A model generated the notes under the pieces. The model saw only the letters and a list, made by a program, of their open reading frames with translations. It was not told where the DNA came from and searched no databases. A stretch of DNA of 64,000 nt from Vibrio maerlii (lineage in GTDB: Bacteria; Pseudomonadota; Gammaproteobacteria; Enterobacterales; Vibrionaceae): positions 124,001 to 188,000 of the forward strand of contig NZ_QRHC01000005.1 of the NCBI RefSeq assembly GCF_003415655.1, read 5' to 3'. A program made the position numbers and the translations under genes. Shown here one piece after another: positions 38,659 to 48,772 of this stretch. Positions within the stretch are counted from its first letter, which is position 1. Every line of letters begins with the position of its first letter.

Positions 38659-39365
38659 TAGGCTAACTCCTCATCAGATTGTGTTTGATTCACATCGACC
38701 AACAAACCATCCTGCATGTGTAGCTTACGATCCATCTTGGCAGCCAACTCACCGTCATGGGTCACCACCAAAAACGCGGTACCTGATTCTCGATTGAGCT
38801 CGCGCATCAAATCGTAAATCGCTAATGCCGTTTTATGGTCTAGGTTACCCGTTGGTTCATCTGCAAGTACCAAAGCAGGTTTATTCACCAATGCACGGGC
38901 GATTGCAACACGTTGACGCTCGCCACCAGACAGCTCCGATGGTCGATGGTCGATACGATGAGATAGTCCGACTTTATCTAACAACTTTGTTGCTTCTTCT
39001 CTAGCTTTTGTCGCAGATGTGCCGCCAATCAACAGTGGCATTGCCACGTTTTCAACCGCAGAGAAATCAGCAAGCAAGTGGTGAAACTGGTATACAAACC
39101 CCAAGTACTGATTTCGTAATTTGGCTTGCTTGTTTGAGCTCAACTTCGACAAATCTTGTTGCTTAAAGTTGACGCTACCGCTAGAGGCATCATCCAATGC
39201 ACCTAATATATGCAGCAAGGTGCTTTTACCTGAACCAGAAGTACCGATAATTGAGACCAGTTCCCCTTCTTTTATCTCGAAAGAAACCCCTTTCAACACC
39301 TCGGTATCGAGAGACCCTTCACGATAGGTTTTCTTAATATCATGACATTGTAAAAGATTACTCAT
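38658..39365 (-). CDS. lolD: lipoprotein-releasing system ATP-binding protein LolD
   Basis: A 235-residue ABC ATPase with Walker [10 protein letters not shown] near residue 42, LSGGERQR near 146 and Walker [12 protein letters not shown]. It lies between the two FtsX-like genes and overlaps lolC by 8 bases and lolE by one base, so the three form one unit. Confidence 0.96.
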   Translation of the reverse strand: MSNLLQCHDIKKTYREGSLDTEVLKGVSFEIKEGELVSIIGTSGSGKSTLLHILGALDDASSGSVNFKQQDLSKLSSNKQAKLRNQYLGFVYQFHHLLADFSAVENVAMPLLIGGTSATKAREEATKLLDKVGLSHRIDHRPSELSGGERQRVAIARALVNKPALVLADEPTGNLDHKTALAIYDLMRELNRESGTAFLVVTHDGELAAKMDRKLHMQDGLLVDVNQTQSDEELA

Positions 39366-40569
39366 ACCTTAAAGCCTCAGCAGGTTTCACAGAAGATGCT
39401 CTGTAAGAAGGGAAAATAGTGGCTATTAAGCTTAACGCAACCGCAAGCACAACAACCGTTGTGATTTGAGTGGGATCGATTTGAACAGGAAGGTGACCGC
39501 CTAGTGCGAGTAATGATGATCCTGTCATAGATAATACAGTATTGAGATTCATTGATAGAGCCACACCCAGAGCACCACCTACCAATGCGCCAATTACGCC
39601 ACTACTTGCGCCTTGGACCATGAAAATCGCCAATACTTGGTTATTCGACATACCTTGAGTCTTCAAGATAGCAACCTCAGATTGCTTCTCCATCACGACC
39701 ATAATTAGAGCTGATATAATGTTGAACGCGGCAACTCCAACGATAAGACTCAGCATCAACCCCATCATATTCTTTTCCATGCGTACAGCTTGGAAAACTT
39801 CACCTCTTTGTTCACGCCAATCACTCCAGTGCCAACCTTCAGGCAATGGGCGCTGGGATAGCTCTGCGACATCAAATGGATCGTTTAGGTAAAGGCGCCA
39901 ACCCGAAATTGTATCGCTCTTAAACTTCATCAAACGACCAGCATCTCGGATATGAGTGATCATGAGTTGATCGTCGATATCTGAACCCGTATTGAATAGC
40001 CCTGCGACGGTAAAATTACGTTGACTAGGAATGCGACCTAAAGGTGTGAACTGGCTAGCACTGGTCACCATAAGCCTTACTTTGTCACCAACAGAGACTT
40101 GAAGTGAACGAGCAAGTTTATGACCAAGAAATACCTGATATTTACCCGCTTGCAACGATTGAACACGGCCCATTACTAGGTAGTTAGCGATAGGGTCGTC
40201 CTCGCTGGCATCAATACCCACCAGCAGACCGGCGGCGAGTTGCGCACTACTTTGAATAACCGCCTCACTGCGAACGATAGGCTCCGGTTCGGCAGTTGAC
40301 CATGGTTGCGCGAATTCCGGCGATCCTGTTGAGCCATCGGTTTTCATGCCGTCCTGATAAATCACGGCTTGAGGCAGAACTCCCAAGATTCGAGACTTGA
40401 GTTGGGATTCAAAGCCATTCATTACCGAAAGCACGGTCACTAAAGCCATTACACCGATGGTAATTCCGGCCGTCGACATATAGGAAACGAATCGACTAAA
40501 TCGGTCTCCTGAGCGTCCTCGTAGATAACGAAGACCTATAAATAATGATACTGGGTGAAACATAGTCAT
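39358..40569 (-). CDS. lolC: lipoprotein-releasing system transmembrane protein LolC
   Basis: A 403-residue inner-membrane protein with an N-terminal helix (residues 28-50), a periplasmic domain and three C-terminal helices. It is first in the minus-strand operon, as in E. coli lolCDE, and its N-terminus ([24 protein letters not shown]) fits LolC. In the Lol complex LolC contacts LolA through its periplasmic hook. Confidence 0.93.
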   Translation of the reverse strand: MTMFHPVSLFIGLRYLRGRSGDRFSRFVSYMSTAGITIGVMALVTVLSVMNGFESQLKSRILGVLPQAVIYQDGMKTDGSTGSPEFAQPWSTAEPEPIVRSEAVIQSSAQLAAGLLVGIDASEDDPIANYLVMGRVQSLQAGKYQVFLGHKLARSLQVSVGDKVRLMVTSASQFTPLGRIPSQRNFTVAGLFNTGSDIDDQLMITHIRDAGRLMKFKSDTISGWRLYLNDPFDVAELSQRPLPEGWHWSDWREQRGEVFQAVRMEKNMMGLMLSLIVGVAAFNIISALIMVVMEKQSEVAILKTQGMSNNQVLAIFMVQGASSGVIGALVGGALGVALSMNLNTVLSMTGSSLLALGGHLPVQIDPTQITTVVVLAVALSLIATIFPSYRASSVKPAEALRYE

Positions 40570-40769
40570 GACCTGAGCTCAAAGGCTTGAGCGTATAAAT
40601 TCCATCTAAAACATGTTCAATGCAGAACGTGTCACGTAATGTACCGAGAATTGATGTTAGATGACAGCTATGGAGCTGAAATAATCAGAAAAACAACGGA
40701 ATAGAAAGAAATATTTGCTATGTCGACAGACATTGAGATAATTGATCTATTGCCAACAAGGAAGCTGTT

Positions 40770-41339
40770 ATGTCTCAACAAGAATTTTTCACTGTCCATC
40801 ATGCGCTCACCGCAAATATAGAACCTCTCGATGAACAATTTACGCTGCCAAGCGTTCAAGATTTCGAAAGTGAGATACCAGCACCATTCGTTGTTGCGAG
40901 TGATTTTAGTCAACTCGACCTTCTTACCGATAGCGCAAAGCAAGAGCTTAAAAATAGCGATTTCAAACACCTAATCCAACTGTTAGATGCGCAGAACAGC
41001 AAACTTAACCTGTTGCTGACGTTTATGCTCGCCCAACAAGATGACGAGCAATTCCGAGCAAACACCATTAGCTTTGGCGCGAGTCAGTTCACCTATAAAA
41101 GCAGCACTGCACTTAAAATTGACCAACTCGCTAGAGTAAAGCTGTTTGTTGAGCAGCCAGCTGCCGCTATCTACTGCTACGCTTATGTAGCGGATTGCCA
41201 AGCATCGGGCAAAGATTATGAGATCACGATGCGTTACAAGCTGCTTCGAGACAACGACCAAGATCTATTAATTAAGGCTGCACTTATCCAGCAGCAAAAA
41301 CTACTGCGTCAACGCTCTTTAGACCGAGACACCAAGTAA
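40770..41339 (+). CDS. PilZ-like protein next to mfd
   Basis: A 189-residue cytoplasmic protein with no signal peptide. The second half (about 95-175) has the beta-rich pattern of a PilZ domain. By position next to mfd it corresponds to the Vibrio cholerae PilZ protein PlzB, as I recall that gene order. The c-di-GMP-binding consensus is not intact: the expected (D/N)xSxxG is replaced by NTISFG, and the RxxxR element has only one Arg (QQDDEQFRAN). It may be a non-binding PilZ protein. It is 3 bases upstream of mfd and probably cotranscribed with it. Confidence 0.6.
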   Translation: MSQQEFFTVHHALTANIEPLDEQFTLPSVQDFESEIPAPFVVASDFSQLDLLTDSAKQELKNSDFKHLIQLLDAQNSKLNLLLTFMLAQQDDEQFRANTISFGASQFTYKSSTALKIDQLARVKLFVEQPAAAIYCYAYVADCQASGKDYEITMRYKLLRDNDQDLLIKAALIQQQKLLRQRSLDRDTK

Positions 41340-41342
41340 ACT

Positions 41343-44300
41343 ATGTCAGATAACGCCATTCTTTCTATCACTGCTCCCGCAGGAGCCGGTGACAAAAAAC
41401 AAACCGGTAACCTTACAGGTGCTTCACTTGCACTCGCTATTGCCGAACTTGATAAGCAACATAAAGGGCATACTCTATTAGCGGTTCCTGACCCACAGTT
41501 AGCCTTAAAACTTCTATCAGAAGTCGAACAATTTACTAACCAAGATGTATCGTTGTTCCCTGATTGGGAGACCTTACCCTACGATAACTTCTCACCGCAT
41601 CAGGAAATCATTTCTGACCGAATCGCGAAGCTCTACCAGCTACCGGCTCAGACGTGTGGCATCACTATTGTCCCTATCAATACCCTGCTTCAACGTCAGT
41701 CTCCACGAGATTTCTTGCTACAACATACCCTGATGGTAAAAGTCGGCGATCTCTACTCTCTAGAAAAGTTGCGTATTCAGCTTGAGAAGTCAGGTTACCG
41801 ACACGTAGATCAAGTTTTTGGTCCTGGTGAGTATGCAAGTCGAGGCTCGATCCTCGACCTGTTCCCTATGGGCAGTAGGGCACCTTATCGTATCGACTTC
41901 TTCGATGATGAGATCGATACCATTCGAACGTTCGATCCGGAAAATCAACGCTCTCTGGAAGATATGGATGAAATCCGTCTACTTCCTGCACACGAATTTC
42001 CAACCTCCGAGACTGCGATTGAAGATTTTCGTATTCGTTGGCGTCAGCAATTTGAAGCGCGCCGAGAACCAGAATCTATCTATGTACAAGTCTCGAAAGG
42101 CACTTGGCCTGCTGGTATCGAATATTGGCAACCACTGTTCTTTGAACATACTGAGACGCTGTTTGATTACATAGCAGATAACTCTCAGATTATTACTGTC
42201 GGTGACATTGAAACCTCAATTGACTCTTTCTTAGCGGATGTTGAGCATCGCTACGATCAGCGTGGCGTTGACCCTCTGCGTCCTTTGCTCGAACCAAAGG
42301 TGCTGTGGCAACAAAAAGATGAACTCTTCAGTAATCTTAAAAAGTATCCACAAGCTTCTCTGTTTATCGAAGCGATTGAAGAGAAGGCTGGCCGCAACAA
42401 CGGTGCTGTTCAAGCATTGCCTGATTTAAGCACTAAACAGCAAAACAAAGAACCTCTTGCCTCACTGCGTCAGTTTAGTGAAAGCTTCAGTGGCAAAGTC
42501 GTGTTTTCAGTAGAGTCAGAAGGCCGACGTGAAGCCCTAACAGAACTTTTAGCAGGAATTAAGGTTCGACCAGTCGTCTATGAAAACCTCCAACAAGCCA
42601 TCAATGGCGAAGATAAGTTCAGCTTGGTTCTTGGCTCTGCTGAGCACGGCTTTATTCTTACCGATTGTAACCTAGCGTTTATCTGTGAGAGCGACTTGCT
42701 TGGCGACCGAGTTATTCAACGACGCAAAAAAGATAAGCGGACTGTAAACAGTGACACCGTTATCCGTCACCTAGCGGAGCTAAAACCGGGTCAGCCAGTG
42801 GTTCATATTGATCATGGTATCGGTCGTTATATTGGTCTTCAAACACTTGAAGCTGGTGGTATGAAGACCGAATACGTGACACTTGAATACCAAAACGAAG
42901 CCAAGCTTTACGTACCAGTAGCGTCCCTAAACCTCATTGGTCGCTATTCTGGCGGCGCAGAAGAAAGTGCGCCTCTGCACAAATTAGGTGGTGAGGCTTG
43001 GTCTAAAGCTCGTCGCCGAGCTGCCGAAAAAGTCCGTGATGTCGCCGCAGAACTACTCGATGTTTATGCAAAACGTGAATTGAAACCGGGCTATAAGTTT
43101 AAGCTTGATAGAGAACAGTACGCGACGTTCAAGTCAGGCTTCCCATTTGAAGAAACCGACGATCAAGCAATGGCAATTAATGCTGTACTATCTGATATGT
43201 GCCAAGCGAAAGCAATGGACCGTTTGGTGTGTGGTGATGTTGGTTTCGGTAAAACAGAAGTGGCGATGCGTGCTGCGTTTGTCAGCACAGACAACGCTAA
43301 ACAAGTGGCGGTGCTGGTTCCCACTACCCTACTTGCTCAACAGCATTTTGAGAATTTCCGTGACCGCTTCGCCAATTTACCGATTCGCGTAGAGGTACTT
43401 TCACGCTTTAAATCTGCAAAAGAGCAGAAAGAAGTACTGCAAGATGTTGCAGACGGAAAGGTCGACATTATCGTTGGCACCCATAAGTTACTTCAAGACG
43501 ATATCAAGTTTGCGGATCTTGGCCTTCTGATAGTTGACGAAGAGCACCGCTTTGGTGTTCGTCAAAAAGAGAAGATGAAAACGATGCGCGCAGACGTGGA
43601 TATTCTGACACTAACCGCAACGCCAATTCCTCGAACGCTTAATATGGCTATGAGTGGTATGCGTGACCTTTCAATCATTGCAACACCACCAGCACGCCGA
43701 TTGGCGATTAAGACCTTTGTTCGTCAAAGCGATGATGCTGTAGTCCGTGAAGCCGTGCTGCGTGAGATCATGCGTGGTGGCCAGGTCTACTTCCTGCACA
43801 ACCAAGTCGAGACCATTGAGAAAGTAGCCGCTGACCTAGAAAAGCTCGTTCCTGAAGCTCGAGTCACCGTCGCACACGGTCAAATGCGTGAGCGCGAGCT
43901 AGAGCGCATCATGAACGACTTCTACCATCAGCGATTTAATCTGCTGGTTTGTACAACGATCATCGAAACCGGTATCGACGTACCGACGGCAAATACCATC
44001 TTGATGGATCGTGCAGATAATCTCGGTCTTGCTCAGCTTCACCAGTTACGTGGTCGTGTCGGTCGTTCTCACCACCAAGCGTATGCTTACCTATTGACGC
44101 CTCACCCTAAGGCTATTACCAAGGATGCAGTTAAACGACTCGATGCGATTGCTTCACTTGAAGACCTTGGGGCTGGCTTTACCCTAGCGACCCATGATTT
44201 GGAGATCCGAGGTGCAGGTGAGTTACTTGGTGATGATCAGAGTGGTCAGATCCAATCAGTTGGGTTCTCACTCTACATGGAAATGCTCGATCAAGCCGTC

Positions 44301-44807
44301 GAGGCGCTCAAACAAGGTAAAGAGCCTTCTCTTGATGATCTGCTCAGAGAGCAAACCGAAGTCGAAATGCGCCTACCCGCTCTTTTACCTGACGATTACA
44401 TTCCAGACGTTAATATGCGCTTGTCTATGTATAAACGTATTGCAAGTGTTGATGGTGAAGGCGAACTGGCAGAACTTAAAGTTGAGCTTATCGACCGCTT
44501 TGGCCCGTTGCCAGACGCTACGAAGAACTTACTATCAGTAAGCCAAGTTAAGTTAGATGCAGCTAAGATTAAGGTTAAAAAGATCGAGGCTCATGATAAG
44601 GGCGGGTACATCGAGTTTTATCCTGACGCTGACATCAACCCAACGTTCTTGGTTACACTATTGCAAACGGAACCAACAAAATACGGACTGGATGGACCGA
44701 CGAAACTCAAGTTCATGCAACCTTTGGTGGATCGTAGAAAACGCATCCAGTTTGTATCTGAATTAATTGGCAAATTTTCACAGAACCTATTGCCATCTGC
44801 ATCCTAG
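41343..44807 (+). CDS. mfd: transcription-repair coupling factor
   Basis: A 1154-residue DNA translocase (E. coli Mfd, 1148 aa) that removes stalled RNA polymerase and recruits UvrA. The UvrB-homology region is at the N-terminus, and the RNA-polymerase-interaction domain is near 480-550 (KPGQPVVHIDHGIGRYIG). The translocase motor has Walker A GDVGFGKTE near residue 630 and the DEEHRFG box near 730. The D7 domain is at the C-terminus. It starts 3 bases after the PilZ-like gene. Confidence 0.98.
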   Translation: MSDNAILSITAPAGAGDKKQTGNLTGASLALAIAELDKQHKGHTLLAVPDPQLALKLLSEVEQFTNQDVSLFPDWETLPYDNFSPHQEIISDRIAKLYQLPAQTCGITIVPINTLLQRQSPRDFLLQHTLMVKVGDLYSLEKLRIQLEKSGYRHVDQVFGPGEYASRGSILDLFPMGSRAPYRIDFFDDEIDTIRTFDPENQRSLEDMDEIRLLPAHEFPTSETAIEDFRIRWRQQFEARREPESIYVQVSKGTWPAGIEYWQPLFFEHTETLFDYIADNSQIITVGDIETSIDSFLADVEHRYDQRGVDPLRPLLEPKVLWQQKDELFSNLKKYPQASLFIEAIEEKAGRNNGAVQALPDLSTKQQNKEPLASLRQFSESFSGKVVFSVESEGRREALTELLAGIKVRPVVYENLQQAINGEDKFSLVLGSAEHGFILTDCNLAFICESDLLGDRVIQRRKKDKRTVNSDTVIRHLAELKPGQPVVHIDHGIGRYIGLQTLEAGGMKTEYVTLEYQNEAKLYVPVASLNLIGRYSGGAEESAPLHKLGGEAWSKARRRAAEKVRDVAAELLDVYAKRELKPGYKFKLDREQYATFKSGFPFEETDDQAMAINAVLSDMCQAKAMDRLVCGDVGFGKTEVAMRAAFVSTDNAKQVAVLVPTTLLAQQHFENFRDRFANLPIRVEVLSRFKSAKEQKEVLQDVADGKVDIIVGTHKLLQDDIKFADLGLLIVDEEHRFGVRQKEKMKTMRADVDILTLTATPIPRTLNMAMSGMRDLSIIATPPARRLAIKTFVRQSDDAVVREAVLREIMRGGQVYFLHNQVETIEKVAADLEKLVPEARVTVAHGQMRERELERIMNDFYHQRFNLLVCTTIIETGIDVPTANTILMDRADNLGLAQLHQLRGRVGRSHHQAYAYLLTPHPKAITKDAVKRLDAIASLEDLGAGFTLATHDLEIRGAGELLGDDQSGQIQSVGFSLYMEMLDQAVEALKQGKEPSLDDLLREQTEVEMRLPALLPDDYIPDVNMRLSMYKRIASVDGEGELAELKVELIDRFGPLPDATKNLLSVSQVKLDAAKIKVKKIEAHDKGGYIEFYPDADINPTFLVTLLQTEPTKYGLDGPTKLKFMQPLVDRRKRIQFVSELIGKFSQNLLPSAS

Positions 44808-44837
44808 TAAGATTAACTAACCTTAATTCGGATGCTC

Positions 44838-44868
44838 GCCGGTGTAAGCCTTTAACCCACCGGCACAT
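44838..44868 (+). terminator. hairpin after mfd
   Basis: A GCCGGTG/CACCGGC stem with a 13-base loop, followed by ACATTTAT. It is a weak terminator at best, and csiV starts 18 bases later. Confidence 0.45.
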
Positions 44869-44881
44869 TTATGGAGAAAGA

Positions 44882-45679
44882 ATGAAAAAACTGATTCCTT
44901 TGCTGCTTTTGATGGTTTCAATGCCATCACTTGCTCAGCGTCAATTTGATATTGAAGTACTTATATTCAAACGCGCCGTTGATGCCGAGCAAACCAAAGA
45001 AGCTTGGCCAAATGTGATGCCAGAAATAAACGTAACCAATGCACGCTCTTTCCAAGATGCTTCTTATAGAAGCTCCAAAGGCGTGCAAATGCTGGGATAC
45101 AACCAATACGAGTTGACCGAACAAAAAGATAAACTGCAGAAACATGCCGGCTTTAAAGTTCTGTTGCATACCGCTTGGCGCCAAGGCGACCAAGGTCGAG
45201 CAAGTGCTCCAGTGTTCAGAATTCAAGCCGGTCAGGACTTCTCCGATAAGTTCAACTCCGACGGTAGTTCAAAGGAAGACGGCTCTAACACGACGAGTGT
45301 AAATGGTATCCAAGAGCAGAGCATCGATAACCCACTCTACGAGTTAGACGGAAAGTTTCAGGTCTATGTTCAGCACTATCTCTACGCTGAAACCACACTA
45401 GATCTTAAAGCACCAAGTGTTCGTGAAGTGATACTGGAAGATCGACAACTTGATCTCAACACCGAGACAGAATCTCTTGATCCTAATACGACGTTTGAAA
45501 ACACCACTGTACAAGTAGGCAACCTTGAAGACGTGTCTCCTGAAGTTCGTGTAGAAGAGTTTCTAAAAAGCTACCGTATGGATCAAAAGCGCCGTATGCG
45601 CAGCACGGAAACACATTATCTCGATCACCCGTTAATGGGAATCATCATCCAAGTGCGTCGCGTCCCTCAAGCTAGCTAA
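44882..45679 (+). CDS. csiV: CsiV-like peptidoglycan-binding protein
   Basis: A 265-residue secreted protein. A signal peptide covers about residues 1-18 (MKKLIPLLLLMVSMPSLA), with cleavage before QRQFDIEVLIF. In V. cholerae the product of the gene after mfd, CsiV, binds peptidoglycan and is needed for PBP1a activity. The family name here rests on position and on similarity as I recall it. The body is rich in charged residues, with two acidic clusters (SDGSSKEDGSN near 123, TETESLDPNT near 195). A strong terminator follows. Confidence 0.82.
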   Translation: MKKLIPLLLLMVSMPSLAQRQFDIEVLIFKRAVDAEQTKEAWPNVMPEINVTNARSFQDASYRSSKGVQMLGYNQYELTEQKDKLQKHAGFKVLLHTAWRQGDQGRASAPVFRIQAGQDFSDKFNSDGSSKEDGSNTTSVNGIQEQSIDNPLYELDGKFQVYVQHYLYAETTLDLKAPSVREVILEDRQLDLNTETESLDPNTTFENTTVQVGNLEDVSPEVRVEEFLKSYRMDQKRRMRSTETHYLDHPLMGIIIQVRRVPQAS

Positions 45680-45692
45680 CGTAACCTTTATG

Positions 45693-45725
45693 AAAGCCCC
45701 TGTCTTTGTACAGGGGCTTTTTGTA
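45693..45725 (+). terminator. terminator after csiV
   Basis: A perfect stem AAAGCCCCTGT with its complement, a 6-base loop and a T run. It lies inside the longest possible reading of the next frame, which is one reason for moving that gene's start downstream to 45765. Confidence 0.93.
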
Positions 45726-45764
45726 TCGGAGTGTCTTTATTTATATAAAACGGAAAGGAACACC

Positions 45765-46313
45765 GTGTCTCCAGACTTTACCATTATCACTCCCTCCATC
45801 CAGCTCAAGCTCATCCCCTTATCTGAGGCAGAAATTTTTACTCTCGGTATTAAGCAGTCGCCGTCATTACACCAATGGCTTGATTGGACTGACAGTGATT
45901 TTACCATGACGGACGGCCAAGAATTTTTGACGGCTACACGTTTGAGTTGGATAAAAGCCCAAGCTTATGGTTTCGGGATTTATCAACGGCAAACCGAACA
46001 ATTAGTCGGCATGGTTGCCATTAATGAGTTCTCCCCTACTTTCAACCAGGCCAGTATCGGCTATTGGATCTTTGATAGGTTCCAACGCCAGGGTTTTGCC
46101 CTTAAAGGTGTTGACGCATTAATAGAGTTCGCATTTGATAAGCTACTGTTAACTCGATTAGAGCTAGTGTGTGACCCTAATAATGTGTCGAGTCAGAGGT
46201 TCGCGGAAAGGTGCGGAGCTACCTTTGAAGCAAAAGCAAGAAACCGTTTTATCTATAATGGTAAGCCCAAAGAAGGGCTGGTTTACTCTATTATCCCCGA
46301 CGATAAAAAGTAA
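45765..46313 (+). CDS. GNAT family N-acetyltransferase (RimJ/RimL type)
   Basis: A 182-residue acetyltransferase from the GTG at 45765, which has an AAGGAA ribosome-binding site (about 45755-45760). The in-frame ATG at 45690 is unlikely because the csiV terminator lies after it. The acetyl-CoA-binding segment is IGYWIFDRFQRQGFALKGVDAL near residues 95-120, and the later VCDPNNVSSQRFAERCG motif is typical of RimJ/RimL-like enzymes that modify protein N-termini or small molecules. The substrate is unknown. Confidence 0.85.
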   Translation: MSPDFTIITPSIQLKLIPLSEAEIFTLGIKQSPSLHQWLDWTDSDFTMTDGQEFLTATRLSWIKAQAYGFGIYQRQTEQLVGMVAINEFSPTFNQASIGYWIFDRFQRQGFALKGVDALIEFAFDKLLLTRLELVCDPNNVSSQRFAERCGATFEAKARNRFIYNGKPKEGLVYSIIPDDKK

Positions 46314-46349
46314 TTGTTTGCAAGCTCTCGTCCTTCATTAATACGCCCA

Positions 46350-46384
46350 TAAAAAAATCCCCAGCCAATGAGCCAGGGATTTAA
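46350..46384. terminator. terminator between GNAT gene and ndh
   Basis: A stem AAATCCC/GGGATTT with partial inner pairing and a flanking A tract, between the two convergent genes. Confidence 0.6.
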
Positions 46385-46398
46385 TAACTAACAAGTGA

Positions 46399-47688
46399 TT
46401 AGTGCAGTTTCAAGTTTGGACGCAGTACTCGGTTGATGCGTCCCATCAAGATAATCAGCGCCGTCTTAAACACACCGTGCAGCGCCATTTGATGCAGGCG
46501 ATAAAGTGAGATGTAAACAACGCGAGCGATGCGGCCTTCAACCATCATTGAGCCTTTAGTTAGGTTACCCATCAGGCTACCAACGGTTGAGAAACGGCTT
46601 AGTGATACTAGAGAGCCTTTATCTTTGTAGACATACGGCTTCATTTCACGACCATTTAGTTTAGCAACGATGTTTGCGTAAGCGCGACTTGCCATTTGGT
46701 GAGCAGCTTGAGCACGCGGCGGGACAAATGAGCCATCAGCTTGAGTACATTGCGCTAGGTCACCGATAACAAAGATGTTCTCATCACGTGTCGTTTGCAG
46801 GGTATCGTTTACCACAAGTTGGTTGATACGGTTACTCTCTAGACCGCCAATTTCTTTCATGAAATCCGGTGCCTTGATTCCCGCAGCCCAAACCATGATT
46901 TGTGCAGGGATCTTATCACCATCTTTCGTTGTCAGGCCTTCAGAGTCAGCTTGAGTCACCATCGTCGCTGTACGCACGTTTACGCCTAGTTTCGTTAGCT
47001 CTTGATGCGCTGCAGATGAAATGCGTGGTGGTAGAGCAGGTAGTATACGCTCACCTGCTTCCACTAGGTTTACGTTGAGTTTACTTGAATCTAGGTCACC
47101 AAAGCCGTAGGTACGCAGCTCTTTAATCGCGTTATGTAGCTCAGCAGAGAGCTCAACACCTGTTGCACCTGCACCGACAATAGCAATATCAACTTTACCT
47201 TCACCGTTGCGAGCATGAAGCTTCAAGAATTGATTATTCATCTCTGTACGGAAACGGTGTGCCTGCTCTGGGCTATCTAAGAAGATACAGTTTTCGCGTA
47301 CACCTGGTGTGTTAAAGTCATTTGATGTTGAACCAATCGCTAGCACAAGCACATCGTACTCAAGCTCACGTGAAGGCATCAGTAGCTCACCACTCTCATC
47401 TTGTAGCTCATCAAGCATGATCACTTTACGTTCACGATCGATATCTTTTAGGCTACCTAACTGGAAATCAAAGTGGTGGTTCTTGGCATGAGCGCGGTAG
47501 CTCAATGCATCAACCCCTTCGTCCAAAGAACCTGTTGCTACTTCGTGCAGTAGAGGTTTCCATAAGTGGCTACCTTTACGATCTACCAGCGTAATTTTCG
47601 CTCGGTTTTTGCGGCCTAGAGTGCGGCCAAGTTTGGTTGCTAGTTCCAAACCACCAGCACCGCCGCCAACAACGATAATACGTGTCAC
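46399..47688 (-). CDS. ndh: type II NADH:quinone oxidoreductase
   Basis: A 429-residue membrane-associated flavoprotein that passes electrons from NADH to quinone without pumping protons. The FAD motif is [14 protein letters not shown] at the N-terminus and the NADH motif is [16 protein letters not shown] near residue 170. The C-terminal helices ([18 protein letters not shown]) attach it to the membrane. I prefer GTG 47688, preceded by GAGGAAG, over the TTG at 47703, which lies upstream of that ribosome-binding site. A perfect FNR box lies about 186-200 bases upstream, matching anaerobic repression of ndh known in E. coli. Confidence 0.95.
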   Translation of the reverse strand: MTRIIVVGGGAGGLELATKLGRTLGRKNRAKITLVDRKGSHLWKPLLHEVATGSLDEGVDALSYRAHAKNHHFDFQLGSLKDIDRERKVIMLDELQDESGELLMPSRELEYDVLVLAIGSTSNDFNTPGVRENCIFLDSPEQAHRFRTEMNNQFLKLHARNGEGKVDIAIVGAGATGVELSAELHNAIKELRTYGFGDLDSSKLNVNLVEAGERILPALPPRISSAAHQELTKLGVNVRTATMVTQADSEGLTTKDGDKIPAQIMVWAAGIKAPDFMKEIGGLESNRINQLVVNDTLQTTRDENIFVIGDLAQCTQADGSFVPPRAQAAHQMASRAYANIVAKLNGREMKPYVYKDKGSLVSLSRFSTVGSLMGNLTKGSMMVEGRIARVVYISLYRLHQMALHGVFKTALIILMGRINRVLRPNLKLH

Positions 47689-47873
47689 AATAGTCTTCCT
47701 CAAAAGTTACAAATATTGCTAACCCGGCTAAGTGGCCCAGTTAGAGAAATTCTTAAGGTCCCGACTTGGTCGACCTACAAGTGTAAGAAAAATCGTAATT
47801 GGAGTGTGTTCGGCCATTTTCCGGCTCTGGCACACAAATTATGGGCAAGTTTCTCACTCGCTCTCAATTTTTT

Positions 47874-47887
47874 TTGATATTTATCAA
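47874..47887. promoter_or_regulatory. FNR box upstream of ndh
   Basis: The sequence TTGATATTTATCAA matches the FNR consensus TTGAT-N4-ATCAA at all ten specified positions and is itself palindromic. It lies about 190 bases before the preferred ndh start codon. FNR repression of ndh is established in E. coli. Confidence 0.8.
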
Positions 47888-48020
47888 ATTATTTTATGGT
47901 TAGCTATTATATAGAGCAAAATAGCCTCCGCAATAGGCGATTTAGTTTGAAGGGTGAAATAAAAGAAAAAAACTGCACTTTTTTCATGGTTAAGGTCTAT
48001 TTTGACCCGTCTAAAGAACC

Positions 48021-48047
48021 AAAAACGGCCACCATATGGTGACCGTT
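48021..48047 (-). terminator. terminator after ycfP
   Basis: On the minus strand, a stem AACGGTCACC with GGTGGCCGTT (one mismatch) is followed by a T tract. It ends the ycfP transcript before ndh. Confidence 0.75.
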
Positions 48048-48079
48048 GAATAAAAAATGCAGCGTGTTCGAAAGTTAGA

Positions 48080-48619
48080 TTAACTCTCTTTGAATGCTTT
48101 CATCGCTTGCAGATGTTGTGAGATCTTCTTGAACTTGTGAGATTGATTCTCATCCCAAATGATATCGTAATAATCTTCAAGCTCAGACGCGGTTACGCTG
48201 TTGTCATGAATTTCATCTTCACGAGACAACACCACTAAACAGCGTTGCTTGTTTTTCATTCGATACTGTTCAACACATTTGGTCGCAATATCTTCATACT
48301 CTTCAGGGCGGTCGATACGACCCACCATATTACGCTCTGGGTGTAAGTTCGGGTTAAAGATAACCTGCTTAATACCACATAAAAATCCAATACGCTCGGA
48401 CCAGTAACCGCCAAGGCCAACACCACAGATGATCGGGTGTGGATCATCTGATTGCTCAATCACCTTATGCACTTCTTTTAATAGGTGCTGCATATCATGC
48501 TTAGGATGAAGAGTGCTGTAGTTTATAAAACGGACGTCATCGTCAATGAATTGCAACTGCAGAACTTTTTCGTGGTTACCTGGGCTTGTTGAGTCATAGC
48601 CATGTAAATAGATAATCAT
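48080..48619 (-). CDS. ycfP: YcfP family esterase-like protein
   Basis: A 179-residue cytoplasmic protein, similar in length to E. coli YcfP (180 aa). It begins [25 protein letters not shown] hydrolase-like [13 protein letters not shown] segment near residue 67 occupies the place of the alpha/beta-hydrolase nucleophile elbow, but the usual nucleophile Ser is replaced by Gly, so activity is doubtful. It lies between ndh and thiK on the minus strand. Confidence 0.9.
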   Translation of the reverse strand: MIIYLHGYDSTSPGNHEKVLQLQFIDDDVRFINYSTLHPKHDMQHLLKEVHKVIEQSDDPHPIICGVGLGGYWSERIGFLCGIKQVIFNPNLHPERNMVGRIDRPEEYEDIATKCVEQYRMKNKQRCLVVLSREDEIHDNSVTASELEDYYDIIWDENQSHKFKKISQHLQAMKAFKES

Positions 48620-48772
48620 GGTACCTCCTTGATCCTTATGGGTACTTATTCATGCACGATGAAATTAAACTCGAATAAAAATCGAAACGTGCTTTATTAA
48701 ATCTACCACTAATGTAAGGGTTTTAAAGGGGAATGAAAGGATAAAAAGATGACGATTTACTAAACAGTGATC

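Larger units (their letters stand above)
47689..48079 (-). promoter_or_regulatory. ndh leader and promoter region (391 bases)
   Basis: A gene-free stretch between ndh and ycfP, both on the minus strand. It holds the FNR box (separate entry), an AT-rich region at 47860-47920 and the ycfP terminator near 48021-48047. No small gene is convincing. Confidence 0.6.

Noticed and set aside
45690..45764. 25-residue N-terminal extension of the GNAT gene starting at ATG 45690
   Set aside because: The csiV terminator hairpin lies inside it and a GTG with an AAGGAA ribosome-binding site follows at 45765, giving the normal family length.
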